Positions 49,735 to 57,816 of a stretch of 57,816 nucleotides of DNA are shown here, piece by piece. Below the pieces are notes generated by a model. The model was not told the DNA's origin, did not search any database, and was given only the letters and a program-made list of their open reading frames with translations. A program made the translations under genes and the position numbers. The number at the start of each line of letters is the position of its first letter. Position 1 is the first letter of the stretch. Source of the DNA: Alcaligenaceae bacterium (GTDB lineage Bacteria; Pseudomonadota; Gammaproteobacteria; Burkholderiales; Burkholderiaceae_B); the NCBI GenBank assembly GCA_013416445.1, contig JACCER010000021.1, forward strand, positions 1 through 57,816. The letters run 5' to 3'.

Positions 49735-52299
49735 CTACGCTGTTTGCTCGCCTAGGCACTCGGATACGGGGATAGGCCGTGAAAACAGGAAGCCTTGCAT
49801 GGCATCGCAGCCATTCTGAACCAGGAAGTCGGCCTGCTCTTGTGTTTCTACCCCTTCGGCGACGGTGCGCAAGTTCAATTGGCTGGCCATGGCCAGGATC
49901 AGCTTGACGATGGCGACGTCGTCGGTATTGTGCGGGGTGTCGCGTACAAACAGGGCACTGATTTTCAGTTCGTATAGCGGCAGGCGTTTCAGGTAGGTAA
50001 GGCTGGAGTGCCGCGTACCGAAGTCGTCGATGGAAAAGCGCACGCCCAGGGAATTCAACTGCGTCATGCGGTTGATCGAGCCGTCCCAGTCTTCTATCAG
50101 TATGCCCTCGGTAATTTCAAAAACAAGCAGATTGGCAGGGGCTCCGGATTCAAGCAGAATGCTTTGTACGCGATCAACAAAATTGGGTTGCCTGAATTGG
50201 CGTGGGCTGACATTGATGGATAAGGGGTACGGCTGGCCTGTTTCGCGCAACTGTACCAGCAAGTCGCAGGCATGGCGCAATGCCCAGTCGCCCAGCACCA
50301 GGATAACGCCGGTTTCTTCGGCTATGGGGATGAAAACATCAGGCGATATCGGACCATGCACAGGGTGGTCCCAGCGCATCAGCAGCTCGGCGCCGACGAC
50401 ACGGTGTTCGCTGTTGTGTTGGGTTTGTATTTGCATTTGAACCTGAGGCGTACCTATCGCTTGGGCCAAGTCGTGTTCCAGTGTCAGCCGCTTGTGCGCC
50501 TCGGAATGTATGCTGGTTTCATAGAAGGTGATGCGATTGCGCCCTGACTCTTTTGAGCGGTACATGGCCATATCGGCTTCGCGCAGGACATCGGCGGTGG
50601 ATTTCTCGCCTGGCACCGCCAGGGTGATTCCTATGCTGCCGCCCGTGAGGTAGTCTTGGTTTTCTATGATGATAGGTTGTTCCAGGGCCGCGCGGGCTCT
50701 TTCGGCAACCTGCATGGCGATGTGCTTGACGGTTTCGGGGTCTTGGCCGATGCTGGCAAGTAAAATAACGAATTCGTCGCCGCCAATGCGCGCCACCGTG
50801 TCGTTGTTGTGGACGATGCCCTTCAGCCGCAGGGCAACGCTGCGCAATACGGCGTCGCCTACGTCGTGGCCACGCGCATCGTTGATGCGCTTGAAGTTGT
50901 CAAGATCAATGAATAGCACGGCGCCGATTTGGGCTTCTTCGTCGGTGTCGTCAAGAATGTAATTGATGCGCTCCAGCAGCAAGCGTCGATTGGGCAGTTC
51001 GGTAAGCGGGTCATAGAACGCCAATTGGTGTATGGTTTGCTGCGCGGCCCTGTGTTCGGATATATCGGTGGATATAGCGCATAAGGCTTCGACATCGCCA
51101 GCCTGGTTCCTGAGGGGGATCTTGATGGACAGGAAGGTGCCCAGGGGCGTGCCGTCGGGTGCCACGTGAACCTCTTCCACCACGACCCTTTCGCCGCCTT
51201 CGGTAACGCGCAAGTCGTTGCGACGTATGCTCAGGCATGTGCTTTTGTCGAAAAACTGGCTATCGGTGCTGCCTACCAGGCCTTCTGGCGTTGTGCCGAA
51301 AAGCTCGCAGATCCGGGCGTTGCCATAAAGGTAGCGCAGGTTGCAGTCTTTAATGTAGATATGTGCGTCGACACTGTCAAGAATGGTGTTCAGCTTGGCT
51401 TCACTGGCCTGTAAGTGGCGTGTTTGCCGGGCAACTTGCGCCTTCAGCAGGGCGGCTATTGCCAGGGCTAGCAGCAACAGGCCGGCGAGCGCAGCCAGTG
51501 CCCACCAGAACGATGCAGGAGCGACACTGGACGAGTGGGCCGAACCCCAGTGCTGCAGAATGCGGTAGTAGGCCGAGCCTGGCGTGCTTTGCCATTGCTT
51601 CAGTCGCTGGTCGATTGCCATCAGCAGTGCGCCGTTGCGGCCTTTTTGGGCTGCATAGAACAATTGCGTAGGCTGCAGCATGATGGGCGTGGTGATCAGC
51701 CCGTATTTGGGGGCATGTGCTTCACCGAAGTAATAGTCGGCAATGACGGCGTCGGCCCCACCGTTGGCCACCAGTTCGAAGCCTTCTTCCAGTTGGCCCA
51801 ATCGTATCAGTTTGAGCTGGATGCCAAAGTCGGCAGCCAGCGCGACAAGGTATTCGTGTTGTGAGGACCCGGCCAGAACGGCGATTTGTTTGTCGTTCAG
51901 GTTCAGTATGGTCCTGATTTCGCCACCGCGCCGTTCATAGACTTGCGACCAACTGCGTAGCGCGGAAATTTGATGGAAGTCGTAGAGGTGTTCACGCTGT
52001 TCAGAGAATGCTGTACCGGGCAGGAGGTCGATGAGGCCCGTTTGTAATGCATCGAGGCATTCTTGCCAGGCACATGGCACGGGCTGCAATACCCAGTTTT
52101 CTTCCTTGGCAATGGCGACCAGCAATTCGCCCAAGATGCCGCTAGGCTGGCCGGCTTCCGACAACAGGACGGTAGGTGCGCTGTCGTGTATGCCGACTCG
52201 CACTATGCGTTGTTGTGTCTGGGCCCACGAACTATTCAGCCATATGCCGAGCAGCAGGGCAGCACAACCAAGTATTGTCCATCGCTTGATGTACGGCAT
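49735..52299 (-). CDS. Membrane sensor diguanylate cyclase/phosphodiesterase (PBP-PAS-GGDEF-EAL)
   Basis: About 854 residues (start uncertain: ATG 52299 begins a signal-like MPYIKRWTILGCAALLL; ATG 52359 adds 20; neither has a clear ribosome site). Order: signal/anchor, periplasmic family 3 binding domain (about 35-255), membrane helix (about 265-290), PAS (about 300-420), GGDEF (about 430-590) with intact GGDEF in ARIGGDEFVILLA, and EAL (about 605-850). The EAL domain is altered: ELLMR at the EAL site, DDFGTRHSSL instead of DDFGTGYSSL, and LKIS instead of LKID. FEITEG and AEGVE remain. Cyclase activity is likely; phosphodiesterase activity is doubtful. Confidence 0.85.
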   Translation of the reverse strand: MPYIKRWTILGCAALLLGIWLNSSWAQTQQRIVRVGIHDSAPTVLLSEAGQPSGILGELLVAIAKEENWVLQPVPCAWQECLDALQTGLIDLLPGTAFSEQREHLYDFHQISALRSWSQVYERRGGEIRTILNLNDKQIAVLAGSSQHEYLVALAADFGIQLKLIRLGQLEEGFELVANGGADAVIADYYFGEAHAPKYGLITTPIMLQPTQLFYAAQKGRNGALLMAIDQRLKQWQSTPGSAYYRILQHWGSAHSSSVAPASFWWALAALAGLLLLALAIAALLKAQVARQTRHLQASEAKLNTILDSVDAHIYIKDCNLRYLYGNARICELFGTTPEGLVGSTDSQFFDKSTCLSIRRNDLRVTEGGERVVVEEVHVAPDGTPLGTFLSIKIPLRNQAGDVEALCAISTDISEHRAAQQTIHQLAFYDPLTELPNRRLLLERINYILDDTDEEAQIGAVLFIDLDNFKRINDARGHDVGDAVLRSVALRLKGIVHNNDTVARIGGDEFVILLASIGQDPETVKHIAMQVAERARAALEQPIIIENQDYLTGGSIGITLAVPGEKSTADVLREADMAMYRSKESGRNRITFYETSIHSEAHKRLTLEHDLAQAIGTPQVQMQIQTQHNSEHRVVGAELLMRWDHPVHGPISPDVFIPIAEETGVILVLGDWALRHACDLLVQLRETGQPYPLSINVSPRQFRQPNFVDRVQSILLESGAPANLLVFEITEGILIEDWDGSINRMTQLNSLGVRFSIDDFGTRHSSLTYLKRLPLYELKISALFVRDTPHNTDDVAIVKLILAMASQLNLRTVAEGVETQEQADFLVQNGCDAMQGFLFSRPIPVSECLGEQTA

Positions 52300-52614
52300 A
52301 AAAAAAGCCCGGTTCAGGGATGCTTGCGTAGTATCCGAACGTGTTAGTAATTGTTGCATCGTAGGGTCGAGGTGGCTATGCGTCAAGCAATCCCGTTGAT
52401 TTGGACGGGACAAGCCAAAACTCTGGGGCCAGGCTGTTGTTTTCGGTTGGCTTTCAGGGCAAACCCCAAGAAAAAGAGCCTACCTATATGCTCCTGCCGG
52501 GGTAGGATGTGTTTCTGTATGTCAACGTGCAGTATTTTTAAGTCATATTCGTAAGCTCAGCCGCGTCGGCACTTGTCATGGCGCGGCGCTTCAGTTTCTT
52601 CCAGGGAGAGCAAA
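52300..52614. other. Divergent intergenic region, 315 bases, no gene seen
   Basis: Between the GGDEF-EAL gene and the TAXI binding protein. Part of it may be the 5' end of the GGDEF-EAL gene if the upstream start is used. A loose CCTACC..GGTAGG repeat (about 52480-52506) is the only dyad noticed. AGGGAG at 52603-52608 is the ribosome site of the next gene. Confidence 0.5.
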
Positions 52615-53613
52615 ATGCGTACACTGTTCAATACCTCTTTTGGCAAGCGCCTGGCGTTAAGCGCCAGTGCGGCCGCCATGTTTGCTGCATTGGCGGCGCC
52701 GTTGCCGGCGGCAGCCCAGCAAAAATTCATCAGCATCGGTACAGGTGGCGTTACTGGTGTTTATTACGCAGCCGGCGGCGCCATTTGTCGCCTGGTCAAT
52801 AAAGACCGCAAAGATCACGGCATGCGTTGCTCGGTTGAGTCAACCGGTGGGTCGGTGTTCAATATCAATACCATCAAGGCAGGCGAGCTTGATCTGGGTG
52901 TTGTGCAGTCAGACGTAGGCTATAACGCCTATAACGGCGAGGGCCAGTTCAAGGAAACAGGCGCCTACAAGAAACTGCGCTCGGTGTTTTCCATACACCC
53001 TGAGCCCTTTACCGTTCTTGCGCGCAAAGAAGCCAATGTCAAGTCGTTTGACGACTTCAAAGGCAAGCGTTTCAACGTGGGTAATCCCGGTTCGGGCACA
53101 CGTGCATCCATGGAACAGTTCCTGAAAACCAAGGGCGTAGGCCTGGACTTTTTCTCGTTGGCCTCTGAGCTGCGCCCCGACGAACACGGTCCCGCTTTGT
53201 GCGACGGCAAAATTGACGGCTTTTTGTATGGCGTAGGCCACCCGTCGGCCAATATCCAAGATCCCACCACCAGTTGCGGTGCGCAATTGGTATCCTTGAC
53301 TGGCCCCGTGGTCGACAAACTGGTGGCTGAATTCCCGTACTACGCCAAGGTAAGTATTCCTGGCGGCCTGTACCCCAACAACCCGCAAGAAACCAATACC
53401 TATGGCGTGTTGGCTACCTTTGTTTCCTCGTCCGATGTCCCGGATGAAACGGTTTATCAGGTAGTAAAAGGCGTGTTTGAAAACTTCGAAGACTTCAAAA
53501 AGCTGCATCCTGCCCTGGGCCACTTGAATGCCAAGGACATGGTCAAGAACGGCTTGTCGGCACCCTTGCATCCGGGCGCCGAGAAGTATTTCAAGGAAAA
53601 AGGCCTGCTGTAA
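52615..53613 (+). CDS. TAXI family TRAP transporter solute-binding protein
   Basis: A 332-residue periplasmic protein of the TAXI group. The signal peptide (about 1-34, ..PLPAAAQQ) is followed by [20 protein letters not shown], the family landmark near the N-terminus, and [13 protein letters not shown] strong AGGGAG supports the ATG at 52615; the longer reading from 52573 is rejected. It pairs with the fused TRAP permease 62 bases downstream. TAXI proteins take up C4-dicarboxylates, glutamate and related acids, but the ligand here is not known. Confidence 0.92.
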   Translation: MRTLFNTSFGKRLALSASAAAMFAALAAPLPAAAQQKFISIGTGGVTGVYYAAGGAICRLVNKDRKDHGMRCSVESTGGSVFNINTIKAGELDLGVVQSDVGYNAYNGEGQFKETGAYKKLRSVFSIHPEPFTVLARKEANVKSFDDFKGKRFNVGNPGSGTRASMEQFLKTKGVGLDFFSLASELRPDEHGPALCDGKIDGFLYGVGHPSANIQDPTTSCGAQLVSLTGPVVDKLVAEFPYYAKVSIPGGLYPNNPQETNTYGVLATFVSSSDVPDETVYQVVKGVFENFEDFKKLHPALGHLNAKDMVKNGLSAPLHPGAEKYFKEKGLL

Positions 53614-53631
53614 GCCTTTTGTGGTAGTTCA

Positions 53632-53654
53632 GGCGCCCCTGTGGGGCGCCTTTT
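53632..53654 (+). terminator. Strong hairpin-T4 between TAXI and TRAP permease genes
   Basis: GGCGCCCC (53632-53639), loop TGT, GGGGCGCC (53643-53650), TTTT (53651-53654). Eight perfect GC pairs and a U-tract. It lies inside the transport operon, so it probably limits read-through and keeps the binding protein in excess over the permease. Confidence 0.75.
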
Positions 53655-53675
53655 GGCATCAAATACGGAATAAGC

Positions 53676-56309
53676 ATGAGCACAGCATCCCCTCCCGATA
53701 CCGCCCAAGACCAAGCCAATGCCAACCTCGAGCAATTGGTCGCCGACGTTGACCGCGGTGGACGCACAGTGGGGGGAATTACCGGCGCAGTACTTTTCGT
53801 GGGCGCCATCTGTTGGTCTTTATTCCAGCTTTGGTATGCCTCGCCATTGCCGTTTACATTCAATTTCGCTATCTTCAATGATACCGAAGCGCGTGCCCTG
53901 CATCTGGGTATTGCCATGTTTTTGGGCTATCTGGCTTATCCGGCGCGCAAAAGTTCGCCGCGCGATCACATGCCCTGGCACGACTGGCTGCTGGCCCTGA
54001 TCGCTGGGTTTTGTGGCGCTTATCTATTTTTGTTTTATAAAGAGCTGGCTACTCGCCCTGGTATTCCTACCACCACGGATGTCGTCGTCGCCGCTATCGG
54101 CCTGGTCTTGTTGCTGGAAGTCACACGGCGTTCACTGGGCGCGCCCATGGCCGTTCTTGGCGCGATTTTCGTTGCCTACGTATTCCTCGGCCCTTGGTTG
54201 CCAGATGCGCTGGCGCATCGTGGCGCCTCAATCGAGCGCCTGGTTTCGCACATGTGGCTCACCACCGAAGGGGTCTACGGCGTAGCGCTGGGCGTGTCGG
54301 TGTCTTATATTTTCATTTTTGTGTTGCTGGGTTCGTTGCTCGATCGTTGCGGCGCCGGCAACTACATGATGCAGGTGTCTTTCGCCATGCTGGGCCATTT
54401 GCGCGGTGGCCCGGCCAAGGTGGCGGTGGTTTCCTCGGCAGTCAACGGCATCGTATCGGCATCGTCGGTGGCCAACGTGGTAACCGGCGGTATTTTCACT
54501 ATCCCGCTCATGAAGAAAGCGGGTTATGGCGGCATACGCGCGGGCGCTATTGAAACCGCGTCATCAGTCAACGGGCAGATCATGCCCCCGGTCATGGGGG
54601 CGGCGGCCTTTCTGATGATCGAATACGTGGGCATCCCCTATACCGACATCATTCGCCATGCTTTGCTGCCCGCCAGTATTTCGTATATTGCCTTGTTCTA
54701 TATCGTCCACCTCGAGGCTCTGGCATTGGGTATCCAGCCCATGATGTCGGCCGGCAAGCCGCGCACTGTGCTGCAAAGGCTGGCTGGATGGGGCATGGGC
54801 ATTGCCGGCTCCCTGGTTGCAATGGGGCTTGTTTACTGGATAGGCGTGGGCGTGCAGGCGGCGGCTGGCGCTGCCGCCATGTGGATACTGATGGGCCTGC
54901 TGGTGGTTTTATATCTCTGGCTGCTGCGTATCGCCGCGAAGCACCCTGACCTTCCCACTGAAATCAGCATTACCAACCCGGTTCGCCCCGAGACCTGGCC
55001 CACGGTGCGTTCAGGCCTGTATTTCCTGATACCTATCGGTATTTTGGTTTGGTGTCTGTCGGTTGAGCAGTTGTCCGCCGGGCTTTCGGCTTTTTGGGCG
55101 GTCGTTTCCATGTTGCTGCAAATGGTCACGCAGCGGCCGCTGATGGCCTGGTTCCGCAAGCAGGCAGTGGCGCCTACGGTGCGCCCGGGGCTTTCCGACG
55201 CCATCACCGGCTTGCAAGAAGGTGCGCGCAACATGGTCGGCATCGCCATTGCCTGCGGTACGGCGGGCCTGATAGTTGGCGCCATTACGCTAACCGGCCT
55301 GGGCTTGCGCATGACGGCCTTCGTCGAAATGGTATCGATGGGCAATGTGCTGGTCATGCTGTTCTTTACCGCAGCGGTTTGTCTGGTACTGGGGCTGGGC
55401 ATGCCCACCACGGCCAACTACATTCTTATGGCAACCTTGATGGCGCCCGTGGTGGTTGAACTGGGTGCGCAAAGCGGTATTGTCATTCCCCTGATTGCCG
55501 TGCATATGTTCGTGTTCTATTACGGGATCATGGCCGATATCACGCCTCCGGTGGGGCTGGCCACTTTCGCGGCGGCTGCGATTTCGGGCGAAGACCCAAT
55601 AAAAACCGGCATCAAGGGCACGGCGTACGCCATGCGTACCGCCGTATTGCCTTTTATGTTCATTTTTAATCCCTTGCTGCTCCTGATCGACATCGAAGGC
55701 TGGGGCGAACTTATCCTGGTTGTGGGCGGTGCGACGCTGGCCTCGCTGACTTTTGCCGCCGCAACCATGAAATGGATGCGTGTTAAATGTACTTGGCCTG
55801 AAGTGGCGCTTTTGCTGATTGTTACCTTCGTCTTGTTCAGGCCGGATTGGTTCATGAACCATATTGCGCCCAAGTACGAAACACGGCCAGTGTCCGAGCT
55901 ATTGCAGATTGCCGCCAGCATGCCCGACAAGGGCCGGTTGGTGGTGGTTCTGCAAGGCATGAACCTGGAAGGCGACGATATCCAGAAAACGGTGGCGGTG
56001 CCCTTGTCCAAATTACCAGAGGGCAGTACCGTTCAGGGCGCCGCCGCTGGCCAGCAGCGCTTGTCAGCCGTGGGCCTGACCATCATGGCGCTGGGCGACC
56101 AGGCACAAATTGCTGCTGTGCGTTTCGGTAGCCAGGCCAAGCGCGCCGGCTGGGAACAGGGCTGGGATATTGCCGAGGTCAAGGTGCCCAACCCGGCAAG
56201 ACCGTCCGAATTCTGGGTATATATACCGGCCTTCTTGATTATTGTCTTAATGTGGATGGCGCAGGGGCGCAAATTGCGGATACAAGAAAGAAAGCTGGTT
56301 GCCGCGTAG
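53676..56309 (+). CDS. TRAP transporter fused permease (DctQ-DctM type) with DUF3394 C-terminus
   Basis: An 877-residue TRAP 4TM/12TM fusion permease, partner of the TAXI binding protein. The N-terminal DctQ-like part (about 25-200) is followed by the large DctM subunit with [47 protein letters not shown] and [15 protein letters not shown]. The last roughly 185 residues form the DUF3394-type tail seen in TAXI-linked permeases (..[16 protein letters not shown]..), with a final membrane helix. Transport would be sodium- or proton-coupled. The REP-like hairpin at 56307 begins at its stop codon. Confidence 0.92.
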   Translation: MSTASPPDTAQDQANANLEQLVADVDRGGRTVGGITGAVLFVGAICWSLFQLWYASPLPFTFNFAIFNDTEARALHLGIAMFLGYLAYPARKSSPRDHMPWHDWLLALIAGFCGAYLFLFYKELATRPGIPTTTDVVVAAIGLVLLLEVTRRSLGAPMAVLGAIFVAYVFLGPWLPDALAHRGASIERLVSHMWLTTEGVYGVALGVSVSYIFIFVLLGSLLDRCGAGNYMMQVSFAMLGHLRGGPAKVAVVSSAVNGIVSASSVANVVTGGIFTIPLMKKAGYGGIRAGAIETASSVNGQIMPPVMGAAAFLMIEYVGIPYTDIIRHALLPASISYIALFYIVHLEALALGIQPMMSAGKPRTVLQRLAGWGMGIAGSLVAMGLVYWIGVGVQAAAGAAAMWILMGLLVVLYLWLLRIAAKHPDLPTEISITNPVRPETWPTVRSGLYFLIPIGILVWCLSVEQLSAGLSAFWAVVSMLLQMVTQRPLMAWFRKQAVAPTVRPGLSDAITGLQEGARNMVGIAIACGTAGLIVGAITLTGLGLRMTAFVEMVSMGNVLVMLFFTAAVCLVLGLGMPTTANYILMATLMAPVVVELGAQSGIVIPLIAVHMFVFYYGIMADITPPVGLATFAAAAISGEDPIKTGIKGTAYAMRTAVLPFMFIFNPLLLLIDIEGWGELILVVGGATLASLTFAAATMKWMRVKCTWPEVALLLIVTFVLFRPDWFMNHIAPKYETRPVSELLQIAASMPDKGRLVVVLQGMNLEGDDIQKTVAVPLSKLPEGSTVQGAAAGQQRLSAVGLTIMALGDQAQIAAVRFGSQAKRAGWEQGWDIAEVKVPNPARPSEFWVYIPAFLIIVLMWMAQGRKLRIQERKLVAA

Positions 56310-56344
56310 GTCAGATTACGCGCCTGTGGCGTTAATCCGACCTA
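56307..56344. repeat. REP-like hairpin at the TRAP permease stop
   Basis: TAGGTCAGATTACGCGCC (56307-56324), loop TGT, GGCGTTAATCCGACCTA (56328-56344): a 17-pair stem with one mismatch and one bulge. It shares GTARGTCRG..TAAYCCGACYTAC with the element at 49227-49269. It lies between the permease stop and the kbl start and is likely a repetitive extragenic terminator element. Confidence 0.6.
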
Positions 56345-56376
56345 CAATTATTCTTTTTAGCGTGGCGGCCATTCTC

Positions 56377-57579
56377 ATGGAAAATACGTTTCTCAAACAC
56401 GTGCAGCAACAGGTCCAACAACTGCGTGCCGACGGATTTTATAAAGCCGAGCGCATCATGGCCAGCCAGCAGTCGGCGCAGGTCGGTCTTGCAGATGGGG
56501 CGCAGGTGCTTAATTTTTGCGCCAATAACTATCTGGGCCTGGCCAACGACGCGCGCCTGATCGACGCCGCCAAACGTGGGCTGGACGAGGCCGGTTTTGG
56601 GCTGGCTTCCGTGCGCTTTATTTGCGGTACGCAAACTGGCCATAAGCAATTGGAACAGGCCTTGGCGGGCTTCTTGAGCATGGGCGACGCCATTTTGTAT
56701 TCCAGTTGCTTCGATGCCAATGGTGGCTTGTTCGAAGCGCTGCTTGACGAAAACGATGCCGTCATCAGCGACGCCTTGAATCATGCCAGCATCATCGACG
56801 GCGTGCGTCTTTGCAAGGCCAGGCGCTATCGCTATGCCAATAACGATATGGCCGATCTGCGCGCACAGTTGCAGGCGGCCGATGCTGCCGGTGCGCGTTA
56901 TAAGCTCATTGCCACTGATGGTGTTTTTTCCATGGATGGCATTATTGCCGACTTGAAATCCATTTGCGCCCTGGCTGATGAATTCAATGCCATGGTCATG
57001 GTCGATGACTCCCACGCCGTAGGCTTTATTGGCGAGCATGGCCGGGGTACGCCCGAGTATTGCGGGGTGGAAGGCCGGGTTCATATTCTTACTGGTACAT
57101 TAGGCAAGGCATTGGGTGGCGCATCGGGCGGGTATGTGGCTGCCCATGAATCGGTTGTTGAGTTGTTGCGTCAGCGTTCGCGTCCGTATTTGTTTTCCAA
57201 TACGTTGGCGCCCGCAATTGTTGCGGCGTCCTTGCGTGTGCTGGCTTTGCTGCAAAGCGACGAGGGCAAGGCCTTGCGCCGGCAGGTTCATGCCAATGGG
57301 CAGCAATTCAGGCAGGCCATGGCGGCCCTGGGTTTCGATTTGGTACCGGGCGAGCATCCCATTATTCCCGTTATGTTTGGTGATGCACAGGTGGCGGGTC
57401 GCATGGCCGACGATCTGTTGCAGGAAGGGGTGTATGTGATCGGGTTTTCGTATCCCGTGGTGCCTAAAGGCCAAGCGCGCATACGGACCCAGATGAGCGC
57501 TGCTCATACGTCAGAACATATTGCCAAGGCCGTCGCCGCGTTTGAGAAGGTTGGCCGACGGCTGGGTGTGATCACGTAG
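56377..57579 (+). CDS. kbl: Glycine C-acetyltransferase (2-amino-3-ketobutyrate CoA ligase)
   Basis: A 400-residue PLP enzyme of the alpha-oxoamine synthase family. It converts 2-amino-3-oxobutyrate plus CoA to glycine and acetyl-CoA in threonine breakdown. Family marks: [14 protein letters not shown] near the N-terminus, [27 protein letters not shown] with the PLP-binding Asp/His, and the Schiff-base lysine in [15 protein letters not shown]. The ATG at 56377 aligns with Kbl starts; upstream extension adds unrelated residues overlapping the TRAP gene. No tdh (threonine dehydrogenase), its usual partner, follows within the window. Confidence 0.92.
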   Translation: MENTFLKHVQQQVQQLRADGFYKAERIMASQQSAQVGLADGAQVLNFCANNYLGLANDARLIDAAKRGLDEAGFGLASVRFICGTQTGHKQLEQALAGFLSMGDAILYSSCFDANGGLFEALLDENDAVISDALNHASIIDGVRLCKARRYRYANNDMADLRAQLQAADAAGARYKLIATDGVFSMDGIIADLKSICALADEFNAMVMVDDSHAVGFIGEHGRGTPEYCGVEGRVHILTGTLGKALGGASGGYVAAHESVVELLRQRSRPYLFSNTLAPAIVAASLRVLALLQSDEGKALRRQVHANGQQFRQAMAALGFDLVPGEHPIIPVMFGDAQVAGRMADDLLQEGVYVIGFSYPVVPKGQARIRTQMSAAHTSEHIAKAVAAFEKVGRRLGVIT

Positions 57580-57600
57580 GTCGGGGATGTTTATTCCGTT

Positions 57601-57642
57601 TCTAAATCAAATGAAGCCGACAAAGTGCATGTTTGATTTAGA
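57601..57642. terminator. Inverted repeat downstream of kbl
   Basis: TCTAAATCAAA (57601-57611) and TTTGATTTAGA (57632-57642), perfect 11-bp arms with a 20-base loop, 22 bases after kbl. AT-rich and without a U-tract, so terminator or protein-binding site are both open. Confidence 0.45.
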
Positions 57643-57816
57643 CATGGGATTACAGGGCTGGCGGTGGTGTTAAGCGTGTGCGGTTTTTCGTTCTTGCGAA
57701 AGTCGGGTGTGTCGGAGGCTGTTTCGGCTTCACGCGCTGCGCCCCTGACGGGGTTCCCGTTACGGTCAGCGCCATCGAGGCGTCCGCGGAACTCGCCCGG
57801 TCGGACCAGTGGTCCG
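57643..57816. other. Window-edge region of different character, no complete gene
   Basis: After 57643 the sequence becomes GC-rich and carries frames open to the window edge on both strands, for example a plus-strand frame reading ..VGCVGGCFGFTRCAPDGV.. and a minus-strand frame that is open from the window edge for about 70 codons and stops near 57597. I cannot place either in a family. The part from about 57700 resembles, from memory only, sequence seen next to integrated conjugative or plasmid-type DNA. Confidence 0.35.

Noticed and set aside
1-57816. CRISPR array, tRNA or rRNA genes
   Set aside because: No regularly spaced direct repeats, no tRNA-like cloverleaf with GGTTCRA arms and no conserved rRNA stretch were noticed while reading; a dedicated tRNA/rRNA search was not possible.

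Overview
The window looks like a chromosomal segment of a betaproteobacterium of the order Burkholderiales, most likely the family Alcaligenaceae (Bordetella/Achromobacter/Pusillimonas type). This is inferred from five orphan Bug (TctC-type) periplasmic binding proteins, many LysR regulators each beside its own catabolic genes, TRAP-TAXI and Mce transporters, and a moderately GC-rich sequence. No rRNA, tRNA or CRISPR array was seen. Most of the window is a patchwork of small organic-acid uptake and degradation modules, each with a local regulator, mixed with a few housekeeping genes (argC, slyX, rmuC, panB, kbl).

Layout. 1-125: right end of an IS3-family element that has replaced the 3' end of an M81 (MlrC-like) peptidase gene (82-1359, minus), which diverges from its LysR regulator. 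2414-4409: a small secreted protein and a Yip1-domain membrane protein, flanked by two diverged copies of an intergenic repeat with the same 52-bp internal spacing. 4410-6930: a 2,4-dienoyl-CoA-reductase-like flavoenzyme and a MarR regulator, with a 14-bp dyad in front. 6939-11561: GntR/UTRA regulator, a 20-bp palindrome, an argininosuccinate/adenylosuccinate lyase-superfamily enzyme, a Bug protein and an acyl-CoA dehydrogenase. 11617-13224: HAD phosphatase and a solute-binding-fold protein with no signal peptide.

13360-20939 is the most coherent unit. A minus-strand five-gene operon (Bug, acyl-CoA ligase, acyl-CoA dehydrogenase, thiolase-fold protein, DUF35 OB-fold protein) faces a second Bug gene and diverges from an IclR regulator. 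Both promoter regions carry a pair of 11-bp boxes (CCGCTAAGCGG type) exactly 21 bp apart, so the whole unit reads as one IclR regulon for uptake, CoA activation and chain shortening of an unknown acid.

20968-22922: LysR and short-form ArgC. 22965-26468: a four-gene Mce/Mla-type lipid transport operon. 26824-32342: a five-gene Dpp/Opp-type peptide ABC transporter. 32577-37732: Bug, class III CoA-transferase, thiamine-diphosphate enzyme and LysR, resembling the logic of formyl-CoA transferase/oxalyl-CoA decarboxylase pairs. 37787-41951: SlyX, AhpD-like protein, MFS transporter, aldo/keto reductase, PanB. 42007-47624: LysR with a 37-bp dyad, FMO-like flavoenzyme, two carboxymuconolactone-decarboxylase-fold proteins, a beta-hydroxyacid dehydrogenase and a Bug protein. 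47825-57579: RmuC, PaaI-type thioesterase, a sensor GGDEF-EAL protein, a TAXI-TRAP transporter and glycine C-acetyltransferase. REP-like hairpins sit at the stops of rmuC and the TRAP permease. The last 170 bases change in character and may start another element.
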